DNA of 61,981 bases from Lentimicrobium sp. (GTDB lineage Bacteria > Bacteroidota > Bacteroidia > Bacteroidales > Lentimicrobiaceae): contig JAMLHF010000022.1 of assembly GCA_023957275.1 (NCBI GenBank), forward strand, positions 1 to 61,981, read 5' to 3'. This document shows positions 27,673 to 36,041 of this stretch, piece after piece. Under the pieces are notes generated by a model that saw nothing but the letters and a program-made list of their open reading frames with translations, was not told the DNA's origin and did no database searches. Position 1 is the stretch's first letter. The number at the start of each line of letters is the position of its first letter. Made by a program: the position numbers and the translations under genes.

Positions 27673-29246
27673 TGACCATGATAAAAAAACTGATCTTTCT
27701 TCCGCTTATCCTGTTGCTGGTGGTATCATGCCAGCCAGGGATGAAAAAGCAGACTGAGCTCCCCGAATCGGTCACCCTTTCGAAAGAAGCGCTGTCTGAT
27801 AAAATCAGGGGCGGCTGGGCCGGTCAAACCATCGGCTGCACCTACGGAGGGCCAACCGAGTTCAAGTTTAAAGGCACCATGATACAGGATTATCAGGAAA
27901 TGGTGTGGTACGACGACTATATCGGAGAAATTTATAAACTCGATCCGGGTTTGTACGATGATGTTTACCTTGATTTCACATTTGTTCAGGTGATCGAGCG
28001 CCTTGGCGTCAATGCGCCTGCCGACTCCTTTGCCGTTGCCTTTGCCCGCGAAGATTACAAGCTCTGGCATGCCAACCAGGCGGCGCGCTACAATATCCTG
28101 AATGGCATCATGCCCCCCGAATCGGGGCACTGGATGAATAATCCCCATGCCGATGACATTGATTTTCAGATAGAAGCCGACTTCGCCGGTCTCATGTTTC
28201 CCGGAATGATCAACAGTGCGGCTGAACTCTGCGACCGCACCGGACACATTATGAATTACGGCGATGGATGGTATGGTGGCGTTTTTGTGGCCGGAATGTA
28301 TGCCACGGCATTTATTTCTGACGATATCGCTTTTGTGATTGAGCAGGGACTGAAACCCATTCCTCCGCAAAGCAAGTTTCACCAGGTAATCAGCGATGTG
28401 ATTGCCTGGCACCAACAGTATCCTGATGACTGGAAAAAATGCTGGTTTGAAGTTGAGAAAAAGCACACTTCCGAAAAAGGCTGCCCCGAAGGGGTTTTCA
28501 ATGCGTTTAACATCGATGCATCGGTGAATGCCGCCTATGTGGTAATCGGACTGCTCTACGGGGAAAAGGATTTTTACAAAACCATGGACATTGCTACCCG
28601 CTGCGGACAGGACTCTGACTGCAATCCTGCCACAGCAGCCGGAATTCTGGGCGTAATGCTGGGCTACAGCAGGATTCCTGCATTCTGGAAGCCCGCCATC
28701 GAAAAAGTGGAGGATGTGATGTTCCCTTACTCCGATCTTACGTTGAATCAGGTTTATGATCTCAGCTACAAGCATGCTCTTGAGCAGGTGGAAGCCAACG
28801 GCGGTGCCGTGGGCAGCAACGACCTGACCATAAAAGTTCAGGCCCCGGAGCAACTCAGGTTTGAGGAGTCTTTCCCGGGAATGTTTCCCGTTAAGGAGTT
28901 GCTCGTGCGTACCGACCACCTGGAGGAAAGTATAAAAATAGACTTCAGCGGTACAGGCATTGTGGTGCTGGGCAATGTAAAAAGCCGGTGTATTGATGAA
29001 TCCCGTGATTTTGTTGCCCTGCTGGATGTATACATCGATGGTGAAGTGGCAGAACAGGTAAAAATGCCCTTTGATTACATCACCCGCAAGTATGATATTT
29101 TTCACAGGTATATGCTCCCCTCAGGTGAACACAAGCTTGAAATCAAATGGGTAAACCAGCATCCTGATTTCAGGATTTATTTCAAATCATACGTGGTATA
29201 TGATGACAAACCCCTTGAACCCCTGAGTAAAAAAGCAAACCTCTGA
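27672..29246 (+). CDS. ADP-ribosylglycohydrolase-family lipoprotein (paralogue 3)
   Basis: A 524-residue lipoprotein (signal LIFLPLILLLVVSC). The start is 27672, or 27678 two codons later; both are plausible and the latter gives a cleaner signal. It is about as similar to its upstream neighbour as a diverged tandem duplicate: same entry motif (KIRGGWAGQTIGCTYGGP), same C-terminal beta domain (FSGTGIVVLGNV, YIDGEVAEQVKMP). The first metal motif is DDVYLD (residues 96-101) and the second is GQDSDCNPATAAG (D314, D316). With Leu where the classical motif has Thr, the substrate or metal geometry may differ. It ends in an ATGA overlap with the first esterase gene. Confidence 0.87.
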   Translation: MTMIKKLIFLPLILLLVVSCQPGMKKQTELPESVTLSKEALSDKIRGGWAGQTIGCTYGGPTEFKFKGTMIQDYQEMVWYDDYIGEIYKLDPGLYDDVYLDFTFVQVIERLGVNAPADSFAVAFAREDYKLWHANQAARYNILNGIMPPESGHWMNNPHADDIDFQIEADFAGLMFPGMINSAAELCDRTGHIMNYGDGWYGGVFVAGMYATAFISDDIAFVIEQGLKPIPPQSKFHQVISDVIAWHQQYPDDWKKCWFEVEKKHTSEKGCPEGVFNAFNIDASVNAAYVVIGLLYGEKDFYKTMDIATRCGQDSDCNPATAAGILGVMLGYSRIPAFWKPAIEKVEDVMFPYSDLTLNQVYDLSYKHALEQVEANGGAVGSNDLTIKVQAPEQLRFEESFPGMFPVKELLVRTDHLEESIKIDFSGTGIVVLGNVKSRCIDESRDFVALLDVYIDGEVAEQVKMPFDYITRKYDIFHRYMLPSGEHKLEIKWVNQHPDFRIYFKSYVVYDDKPLEPLSKKANL

Positions 29247-30856
29247 TGCAACGAAACGGCAGATTCTTCCTTAAATTAATTCTGTTGCCGGTATTTCTGG
29301 TGCTTGCAGCCCTTGCCGGCTGCAAAAAGGAGAAGCCTGACAACGGGACTACGCTGCCTTTTGAGCGTTTGCGCAAGGATTTGTCGGTACAGAGCAGTCT
29401 GCTGAACAGGGCCATTAACTATGCCGTGCTGTTGCCACCGGAATACGAACATGGCCAGGATACCTACCCGGTAGTCTATCTGCTCCATGGCTTTGGTGAC
29501 AATGAAAAAGCCTGGTACCAGGGGGGCAATGTCCGCTATTATGCCGATCAGTATGCCGGCGAAACGGGTCCGGTGATCTATGTGATGCCCCAGGGTTTCA
29601 ACACCTACTGGGTTAATAAATATAGCGGGACTTATCCCTACATGGATATGCTGATCAACGAACTGATGCCAGCCGTTGAATCGGAATTCCGCGTCAGTAA
29701 GGAAGCTTCGCAGCGTGCCGTGATGGGCTATTCCATGGGCGGATACGGTGCATTGATTCTGGCGGCCAAAAATCCGGAAGTTTTCGGAACGGCCGTTGTG
29801 CTCAGCATGTCGTTCCGCACGGATGCGCAATACCTCAATGAGCCACAGGGGGTTTTCGACAGTCAATGGGGGACGGTCTTCGGCGGGATGGGTAAATCGG
29901 GCAACGATCGCCTTACTCCTTACTTCCTCGAACACAGCCCGTTTCATTTTTTTACGGAAGCAGGCGATCCTTCACGCGGTGGACAGCGTTACTTTATCGA
30001 CTGCGGCGACGATGAGGAAAGCTTGTCGGAAACCAACGATGCGATGCACCTGTTGATGCGAGATCAGGGCATCTATCATGAGTACCGGGTGCGCAACGGG
30101 GCCCATTCGTGGGATTACTGGCACAAATCCCTGCCGGAGGCATTCAGGTATATCGGCCATGCATTCCGAAATCTTCCATATTCCGATCAGGGTGACGATA
30201 CTTTTACTGACAACCCTGTTCAATCCGCCAGGATTCATACTCATTTTACTGTAGCAACCCAGCAGCCTTTCTATGTAGTGGTGCCGGAGGGCTATGCTAC
30301 CGAAAGCAATGCCTATCCGGCGATTTATATTTTACATGACCGTTCTGCCGGGATGGAACAGGAGGAATCGGCGGATCTGCTGGCCAGGATGGATGCCAAT
30401 ATTTCCGGACTGCGGCTGCCAAAATCGTTGATTGTGGAGATCCCGACTGTGAATGAAATACTTTCCCTGGAAACATTAAGCGGGATCAAAGAAATGGTAA
30501 ACCTGGAATACCGGGTAAAAACTGAAGGAAAATTTGCTGTAATTGCTGGTAATGGAGGCGCCGGAGCAACTCTGTATACTATGCTGCCCGAACTCGGGAG
30601 TCTCTTTAATGCATGTTTGTTTTTTGATGCTGAACTGCCCTCCGGCGCCTCCATGACCGGAACCGACCTGGCCTGTTACCTCGATATCACGGATCAGGGC
30701 AATAACTATCAGCCTTATCACTCATTTTATATGAGCCTGAGACAGCAGCAGATTCCCCATGAATACAGGGTAAGACAGGGGTTGCCTTCGCATGGCAGTT
30801 TCCTTGCTGGATTGAGTGAAGCATCGGTTTTTATAAAGGACAACCTGAAAAAATAG
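29246..30856 (+). CDS. Two-domain esterase lipoprotein, second half catalytically degenerate
   Basis: A 536-residue lipoprotein (signal LVLAALAGC) made of two esterase-like halves. The first half (about 30-300) belongs to the esterase D/feruloyl-esterase-like alpha/beta hydrolases: YPVVYLLHGFGDNEKAWY, nucleophile S163 in GYSMGGYG, acidic residue near D252-D256 and H287 in GAHSWDYW. The second half (about 330-536) repeats the fold (YAIY-like PAIYILHD, EYRVRQG) but the nucleophile elbow reads GNGGAG (435-440), with Gly at the place of Ser; H516 may remain. So one half is likely active and the other may bind ligand or the partner half. It probably removes acyl groups from the substrate of this locus. 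ATGA overlap with the gene upstream. Confidence 0.85.
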   Translation: MQRNGRFFLKLILLPVFLVLAALAGCKKEKPDNGTTLPFERLRKDLSVQSSLLNRAINYAVLLPPEYEHGQDTYPVVYLLHGFGDNEKAWYQGGNVRYYADQYAGETGPVIYVMPQGFNTYWVNKYSGTYPYMDMLINELMPAVESEFRVSKEASQRAVMGYSMGGYGALILAAKNPEVFGTAVVLSMSFRTDAQYLNEPQGVFDSQWGTVFGGMGKSGNDRLTPYFLEHSPFHFFTEAGDPSRGGQRYFIDCGDDEESLSETNDAMHLLMRDQGIYHEYRVRNGAHSWDYWHKSLPEAFRYIGHAFRNLPYSDQGDDTFTDNPVQSARIHTHFTVATQQPFYVVVPEGYATESNAYPAIYILHDRSAGMEQEESADLLARMDANISGLRLPKSLIVEIPTVNEILSLETLSGIKEMVNLEYRVKTEGKFAVIAGNGGAGATLYTMLPELGSLFNACLFFDAELPSGASMTGTDLACYLDITDQGNNYQPYHSFYMSLRQQQIPHEYRVRQGLPSHGSFLAGLSEASVFIKDNLKK

Positions 30857-30859
30857 AGC

Positions 30860-32425
30860 ATGAAACGGATTAGTTGTCTGTTGATAAGTTGCCTGCTGCT
30901 CCTGACTGGTTTTAATGCCAGCGCAGGTGACAAGCTGGTGATGGAGAGCATGACCATGCACAGCAGGATACTTGGTCAGGAGGTCCGTTTTTCGGTGATT
31001 CTGCCGGAGGGTTATTATGCTGAAAATCGTCGCTATTCTGTGGTTTACCTGCTTCACGGGCTGGGCGACGATGAGACCTCATGGCTGGAATACGGGCGCA
31101 TCGGGCAATACAGCCGCAAAGCCATGGCATCCGGTGATATCGCCCCGGTGATATTCGTGATGCCCCAGGCTTTCAGGACTTATTATGTGAACGACTATGC
31201 CGGAGAATTTCCTTATCAGGACATGCTTGTGCAGGAATTTGTCCCTCACATCGACAGCCTTTTCAGAACGATTCCCGATGCCGGCAACCGCGCGGTGATG
31301 GGTTACTCCATGGGCGGTTTCGGGGCGATGGTGCTCCACCTGGCCCATCCCGGAGTGTTTGGTGTTTCCGTCCCCCTGAGTATGTCGGTAAGAACCGACG
31401 AACAGTATATGACCGAAGAAGCCTCAGGCTGGGATGAGCAATGGGGCCGGCTTTTCGGCGCTCCCGGGCTGACCGGAGCCGACCGCATCACCGGTTACTA
31501 CAAGTTGCACAGCCCGTTTCATACCTTGCCCGGGCTTGGTGAAGCGCAGAAAAAGAACCTGAAAATTTACATGGTAAACGGCGATGAAGAGCAGACCCTT
31601 TGCCGCAGCAATGAAATGCTGCATATCCTGATGCACCGTTTTGACGTTCCGCATCATTACAGGGTTATTGATGGCGGTCACAGCTTCAGGGTGTGGCAGG
31701 CCGCGTTGCCCGGCGTACTGCGCTATATCAGCGATGCCTTCGAAGGTAAACCTTACCGGGGTGATCTTATGGATTCTCCTGCAGCAGGGCTGCTTCCTCA
31801 TGAGCAGATGATGGTGGTGAATACCGGTGGTGAGCGGGTATTTGCTTATGTGCCGGATGATTACCAGGTATCCGACAGAAAGTATCCCGTTGTTTATTTT
31901 ACCGGAATCACTGGGCAGGAACAGATGGTTTCGATCAGCTCTCTGGTCGACCACGGGATCCACGCGGGCAAGACAACGCCCATGCTGATTGTGTTTCTTC
32001 CCGAGAAGGATGAGACCGGGATATTGACATTGATTGATCAGCTTGAAAAGCAGTTGCGCATTCGTTCCGGCTACCGGTTCAGGTCTGTTGCAGGATATGG
32101 TAAGAGCGCGGAAACCACGCTGCGGTTGCTTAACGGGGAGATGCGTTTCAGCAGTTGTCTGCTCACAGGCGCCGTTATGAGCAGTGCTGAAGCAGACGAA
32201 ATCCTCTCATCCTTTGAAGTGGAAAAGCTGAAAAGAACCAGTCTGTTCATTGATGCGCCCGACAACGGCTGTTGTGCTGAGGGCAATGGCGAATTACATA
32301 TGATGCTGCGCGATATGGAGGTAAACCATGAATACAGAGTGAGACAGGGTAACGGAGACGAAGGCTGGATCGAAAGGGGATTAGGAGAAGCGATTAACAC
32401 CATTTCAGCCAGATTTCACAGATAA
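30860..32425 (+). CDS. Two-domain exported esterase, second half catalytically degenerate
   Basis: A 521-residue homologue of the preceding esterase, with a signal peptide but no clear lipobox (LLISCLLLLTGFNASAG). The first half has YSVVYLLHGLGDDETSW, nucleophile S150 in GYSMGGFG, an acidic GDEEQ segment and GGHSF as the histidine motif. The second half (about 310-521) again has the fold, but the elbow reads GYGKSA (412-417) with Gly in place of Ser and no matching histidine near EYRVRQGNGDEG. The same architecture and the same lost serine as its neighbour point to tandem duplication of an already two-domain gene. It starts three bases after the upstream stop. Confidence 0.85.
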   Translation: MKRISCLLISCLLLLTGFNASAGDKLVMESMTMHSRILGQEVRFSVILPEGYYAENRRYSVVYLLHGLGDDETSWLEYGRIGQYSRKAMASGDIAPVIFVMPQAFRTYYVNDYAGEFPYQDMLVQEFVPHIDSLFRTIPDAGNRAVMGYSMGGFGAMVLHLAHPGVFGVSVPLSMSVRTDEQYMTEEASGWDEQWGRLFGAPGLTGADRITGYYKLHSPFHTLPGLGEAQKKNLKIYMVNGDEEQTLCRSNEMLHILMHRFDVPHHYRVIDGGHSFRVWQAALPGVLRYISDAFEGKPYRGDLMDSPAAGLLPHEQMMVVNTGGERVFAYVPDDYQVSDRKYPVVYFTGITGQEQMVSISSLVDHGIHAGKTTPMLIVFLPEKDETGILTLIDQLEKQLRIRSGYRFRSVAGYGKSAETTLRLLNGEMRFSSCLLTGAVMSSAEADEILSSFEVEKLKRTSLFIDAPDNGCCAEGNGELHMMLRDMEVNHEYRVRQGNGDEGWIERGLGEAINTISARFHR

Positions 32426-32456
32426 CGGATTATTAACACACCAAAAACAAGCAGAT

Positions 32457-33464
32457 ATGTTTATCGTAAGTAGTTACTCGCTGGCAGTCGCCCTTTGCTT
32501 CATCACCATGTTGTGCTGGGGATCCTGGGGCAATACGCAGAAACTGGCCGCCAAAACCTGGCGCTATGAATTGTTTTACTGGGATTATGTAATCGGAGTG
32601 GTACTGCTCTCGCTGCTGATGGGTTTTACACTGGGAAGCACAGGGGAGCAGGGCCGCAGTTTCATTCCTGACCTGATGCAGGTAAGTGCGGCCAACTTCG
32701 GCAGCGCATTCCTGGGAGGTATTATTTTCAATGCATCCAACATCCTGCTGTCTGCTTCCATCTCTCTGGCCGGTATGGCGGTTGCTTTTCCGGTAGGCGT
32801 CGGACTGGCCCTGGTACTGGGGGTGTTTATCAACTATTTTGGTGCACCATACGGAGATGCCGTCCTGCTGTTCAGCGGGGTTGCCTTTATCGTTTTTGCA
32901 CTGATCTTCAATGGCGTGGCTTACGGAAAGATTACGAAAAACAAGGATAAGAATGTGGCACGTAAAGGCCTCTATATCGCCATTGCTGCCGGTATCCTGA
33001 TGTCGTTCTTCTACCGTTTTGTGGCTGCCGCAATGGACCTCAACAACTTTGAATCGCCCACGCCAGGAATGGTTACGCCATACACCGCGGTATTTATTCT
33101 TGCGCTGGGGATGCTGTTCAGCAACTTCTTCTTCAATACCTACCTGATGAAGAAGCCTTTCGTAGGGGAACCGGTAACCTACAAAGCTTATTTCAGCGGA
33201 GGATTTTCCACGCACATGGTGGGTGTACTCGGTGGTCTGATCTGGGGTATTGGTACTTCTCTGAGCTATATTGCCACCGGGGAAGCCGGAGCAGCCATTT
33301 CTTATGCACTCGGACAGGGCGCAACCATGGTCGCCGCCTTCTGGGGCGTATTTATCTGGAAAGAATTCAGGGGATCTACCAAAACCATTAACCTCCTGCT
33401 TTTCCTGATGTTTTTGCTTTTCACCTCCGGCCTCGCGCTGATCATTGTGGCCGGTAATCAGTAG
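32457..33464 (+). CDS. GRP-family sugar permease (glucose/ribose porter type)
   Basis: A 335-residue inner membrane protein with about ten hydrophobic helices, in the drug/metabolite superfamily fold of the glucose/ribose porters. Family features include the N-terminal CFITMLCWGSWGNTQKLA and FGSAFLGGIIFNASNILLSASISLAG, then FPVGVGLALVLGVFINY and the C-terminal WGVFIWKEFRGS. In this locus it most likely brings the released sugar, probably ribose, across the inner membrane to the ribokinase encoded at the start. From memory, related ribose-utilisation loci of Bacteroides also combine SusCD, ribokinase and a permease of this kind. Start chosen at 32457, 31 bases after the esterase. Confidence 0.85.
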   Translation: MFIVSSYSLAVALCFITMLCWGSWGNTQKLAAKTWRYELFYWDYVIGVVLLSLLMGFTLGSTGEQGRSFIPDLMQVSAANFGSAFLGGIIFNASNILLSASISLAGMAVAFPVGVGLALVLGVFINYFGAPYGDAVLLFSGVAFIVFALIFNGVAYGKITKNKDKNVARKGLYIAIAAGILMSFFYRFVAAAMDLNNFESPTPGMVTPYTAVFILALGMLFSNFFFNTYLMKKPFVGEPVTYKAYFSGGFSTHMVGVLGGLIWGIGTSLSYIATGEAGAAISYALGQGATMVAAFWGVFIWKEFRGSTKTINLLLFLMFLLFTSGLALIIVAGNQ

Positions 33465-33521
33465 AATTTTAATTCCAATCACACAATAACTCTCATTCAT
33501 TAACCAAAAACCAAAAAAACA

Positions 33522-34292
33522 ATGAAAAAGTTTTTTTCAATCATGGTGCTGGCAGCCATTACTGCCATGAGTTTCACAGCATGCGACAACAAGGACGACG
33601 ACGGAGATGATCCCATTGTTGTACCTCCCGCAAAAATCAAAACCATCAGCGTGAATTACGGAGACGGCGTTGAAGGCTATGAGTTTATTTACGACGCCAA
33701 CGACAAGGTTTCAAAAATCTACAATTCATGGGAAGGCGCTGTTGTTGATACCATCAAATATGATTACTCGGTAGCCGGCAAACTGACCATCACCAAGGAA
33801 GACTGGCCCACCACCTACGAACTCAATGCAGAGGGTCTGGTCGTGAAAGAAATCTGGGATGAAACCAGTTATGCTTCCTATGAGTATGACGCCAATGGTT
33901 ACCTGACCGGAATCAATGAATTCTGGGATGGCGCCAACCACAAGAAATATGAGGTTGAAGTGACCAATGGCAATGTTACCAAACATACCAGGTACAATGA
34001 CGAAGGTGTTGTTAACCGTTACAAAACCTTTACTTACACCGCCGGCGAAAACACTGCCAAGATCCAGCAGGCCAATGCCGTGGATTCAAACTGGAAAACG
34101 GTGGGCGGAATCTTTGGCAAGCCCAGCAATAAACTGGTTGACTATCTTGAATACTGGGATCCGGGCGACGAAGCCAACAAGAAAACCACAACCATTACCT
34201 ACACTTTTGATGCTGAGAACAGGATTGCAACCATGACCCGCTCAGGTGACGGATGGCAGGAACTTTACGCCTTTTCTTATTACGAAGACTAA
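33522..34292 (+). CDS. Lipoprotein with YD-like beta repeats (DUF4595-like)
   Basis: A 256-residue lipoprotein (signal VLAAITAMSFTAC) with an acidic linker after the cysteine (DNKDDDGDD). The rest is a run of beta hairpins of about 20-25 residues with a recurring pattern of the type YDANGYLTGI, FTYTAGENT and FDAENRIATM. This is the RHS/YD-like arrangement seen in Bacteroidales surface lipoproteins of the DUF4595 kind. No catalytic motif is visible. It closes the ribokinase/SusCD locus 57 bases after the permease and just before a good terminator, so it may be a surface binding protein of this system; that role is inference. Confidence 0.7.
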   Translation: MKKFFSIMVLAAITAMSFTACDNKDDDGDDPIVVPPAKIKTISVNYGDGVEGYEFIYDANDKVSKIYNSWEGAVVDTIKYDYSVAGKLTITKEDWPTTYELNAEGLVVKEIWDETSYASYEYDANGYLTGINEFWDGANHKKYEVEVTNGNVTKHTRYNDEGVVNRYKTFTYTAGENTAKIQQANAVDSNWKTVGGIFGKPSNKLVDYLEYWDPGDEANKKTTTITYTFDAENRIATMTRSGDGWQELYAFSYYED

Positions 34293-34372
34293 AAAGAAAA
34301 TGAGCCGGCCAATGATTAAAGAGATATTTACTCTTCCTGATAATGATTGGTTGGTGTGTTTTTGAGGAGGGA

Positions 34373-34417
34373 AAAGAGGTGCTTTGCAGGCTATCTGCTG
34401 GCACCTCTTCCTTTTTT
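34373..34417 (+). terminator. Rho-independent terminator at the end of the ribokinase/SusCD locus
   Basis: AAGAGGTGC and GCACCTCTT form a perfect nine-pair outer stem with a smaller inner CAG/CTG stem, followed by CCTTTTTT. It lies about 80 bases after the last stop of the locus. Confidence 0.8.
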
Positions 34418-34530
34418 CCTGTGAGGGTGAAAATCGGACAGATCCTGTTCATCAGGGCAGGGGTAAGTAAGTGTGAAGAAATTACTTATTGCTCATAAGG
34501 TTCAGGTAATACAATAATAATCTGCTTTAT

Positions 34531-36012
34531 ATGCGAAACATCAGGTACAAAGGAATGCTTGCCGGGTTGCTGATCCTTTTTACAGGTCTGCTGTTGCCGG
34601 TTCCGCCGGGAATGTCGGAAAGCGCGCGCAATGCCGGGCTGGTAACCATACTTATGGCTGTCTGGTGGATTACGGAAGCCATTCCGATCTATGCCACTGC
34701 TTTCCTGCCCATGGTTTTGTTTCCGTTGCTTGGCGTTTTACCGGCCGGAGATACTGCCATTAATTATGGCCATGACTTTGTATTGATGATGATTTCCGGC
34801 TTTTTCCTTGCCAAAGGCATAGAGGCGCAGAACCTGCATAAACGGATCGCTTTGGTGCTGATCCGCGCCCTGGGGACCAGCCGCCCGGTGATTCTGATGA
34901 GCATCATGCTGGTGACCGCTTTCCTTTCGATGTGGATTGCCAATGTAACGGCTGCCCTGCTGATGCTGCCGATCGGCATGGCGCTGATTACCAAAGAGGA
35001 ATCTTCGGGGTTGACCAGCCATTTCGGAACTGCCCTGATGCTGGGGATTGCCTATTCTGCCAGCATCGGCGGAACTGCCACGCTGATCGGTTCCCCCACC
35101 AATATGATTTTTTCAGGAGTCCTCGCCAAGATGTTTCCCGAAGCGCCTTCCATCAGTTTTCTAACCTGGTTGAAAATCGGTTTTCCCCTGGTGGTGGTGT
35201 TTCTTCCGATTGTCTGGATTTACCTGGTGAAGCTTTTCAGGGTGCGTGAAAGCATTCCGGGAAGCCGGGAGCTGATCGGCGATGAACTGAAATCCATGGG
35301 GCCTATGAGTCAGGGCGAAAAGCGGGTGATGTGGATATTTATACTTACTTCGCTGGGCTGGATTTTCCGCGAAAACCTCGTGATTGATAACTTTGTGTTA
35401 CCAGGCTGGAGCAACCTGCTGGGAATGGAACATTATGTCCATGACAGCACGGTGGGAATGTTTTCGGTAATGCTGCTCTTTATGATCCCTGACGGAGCCG
35501 GGAAACGCCTGCTCGAGTGGAAAACGGCCGTGCAGATTCCCTGGGGCGTCGGGGTGATTGTCGGCGGAGGTTACGCCATGGCATCCGGATTTAAGGCAAC
35601 CGGGCTTGCCGGATGGCTGGGCCTGCAACTGGCCTTTGTCAGTGATTATCCTATGTTTGTTGTGTTGCTGATTGTGGTGGGATTTATTCTCTTTTTTACA
35701 GAAGTAAACTCAAATACAGCCACCGCCAATATATTTTTACCGGTGCTGGCCAGCATGGCAGTCGCGGGGAACATCAACCCGCTTTTGCTGATGATTCCGG
35801 CAACTTTCGCCTGTTCTTTCGTGTTTATTATGCCTGCCGGAACAGGTCCGAATACGGTAATTTTCGGCAGTAACCGGGTCACCGTTCCTGAGATGGCCAG
35901 GGCCGGTTTGGGCCTGAAAATCATCAGCATGGTGCTGCTGCCCGTACTGCTTTATTTTCTGATTGAGCTTTTTATGGGTATGGATAAAACTTTACCGGCC
36001 TGGGCAGGTTGA
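34531..36012 (+). CDS. DASS/SLC13-type sodium:anion symporter
   Basis: A 493-residue polytopic inner membrane protein. The family signatures are clear: WWITEAIPIYATAFLPMVLFPLLG near residues 45-70, SASIGGTATLIGSPTNMIFSG (the first SNT-type sodium site, about 177-197) and the second repeat TEVNSNTATANIFLPVLASMA (about 390-410). Members import di- and tricarboxylates, sulfate or related anions with sodium. The exact substrate cannot be told. The gene stands between two loci and has its own upstream gap with no other gene. It converges on the metal-efflux adaptor gene. Confidence 0.92.
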   Translation: MRNIRYKGMLAGLLILFTGLLLPVPPGMSESARNAGLVTILMAVWWITEAIPIYATAFLPMVLFPLLGVLPAGDTAINYGHDFVLMMISGFFLAKGIEAQNLHKRIALVLIRALGTSRPVILMSIMLVTAFLSMWIANVTAALLMLPIGMALITKEESSGLTSHFGTALMLGIAYSASIGGTATLIGSPTNMIFSGVLAKMFPEAPSISFLTWLKIGFPLVVVFLPIVWIYLVKLFRVRESIPGSRELIGDELKSMGPMSQGEKRVMWIFILTSLGWIFRENLVIDNFVLPGWSNLLGMEHYVHDSTVGMFSVMLLFMIPDGAGKRLLEWKTAVQIPWGVGVIVGGGYAMASGFKATGLAGWLGLQLAFVSDYPMFVVLLIVVGFILFFTEVNSNTATANIFLPVLASMAVAGNINPLLLMIPATFACSFVFIMPAGTGPNTVIFGSNRVTVPEMARAGLGLKIISMVLLPVLLYFLIELFMGMDKTLPAWAG

Positions 36013-36041
36013 GCAATTCACACCGTTGAGGGATAACCGGC

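Noticed and set aside
27726-29105. A long open frame on the minus strand (459 codons)
   Set aside because: It lies wholly opposite the third ADP-ribosylglycohydrolase gene, which has clear motifs. The antisense product shows no family resemblance and is a by-product of codon use.
32433-33500. A 355-codon open frame opposite the sugar permease
   Set aside because: The plus-strand permease has clear membrane helices and family motifs. The antisense product is polar, with His, Gln and Arg in patterns typical of antisense of membrane genes.
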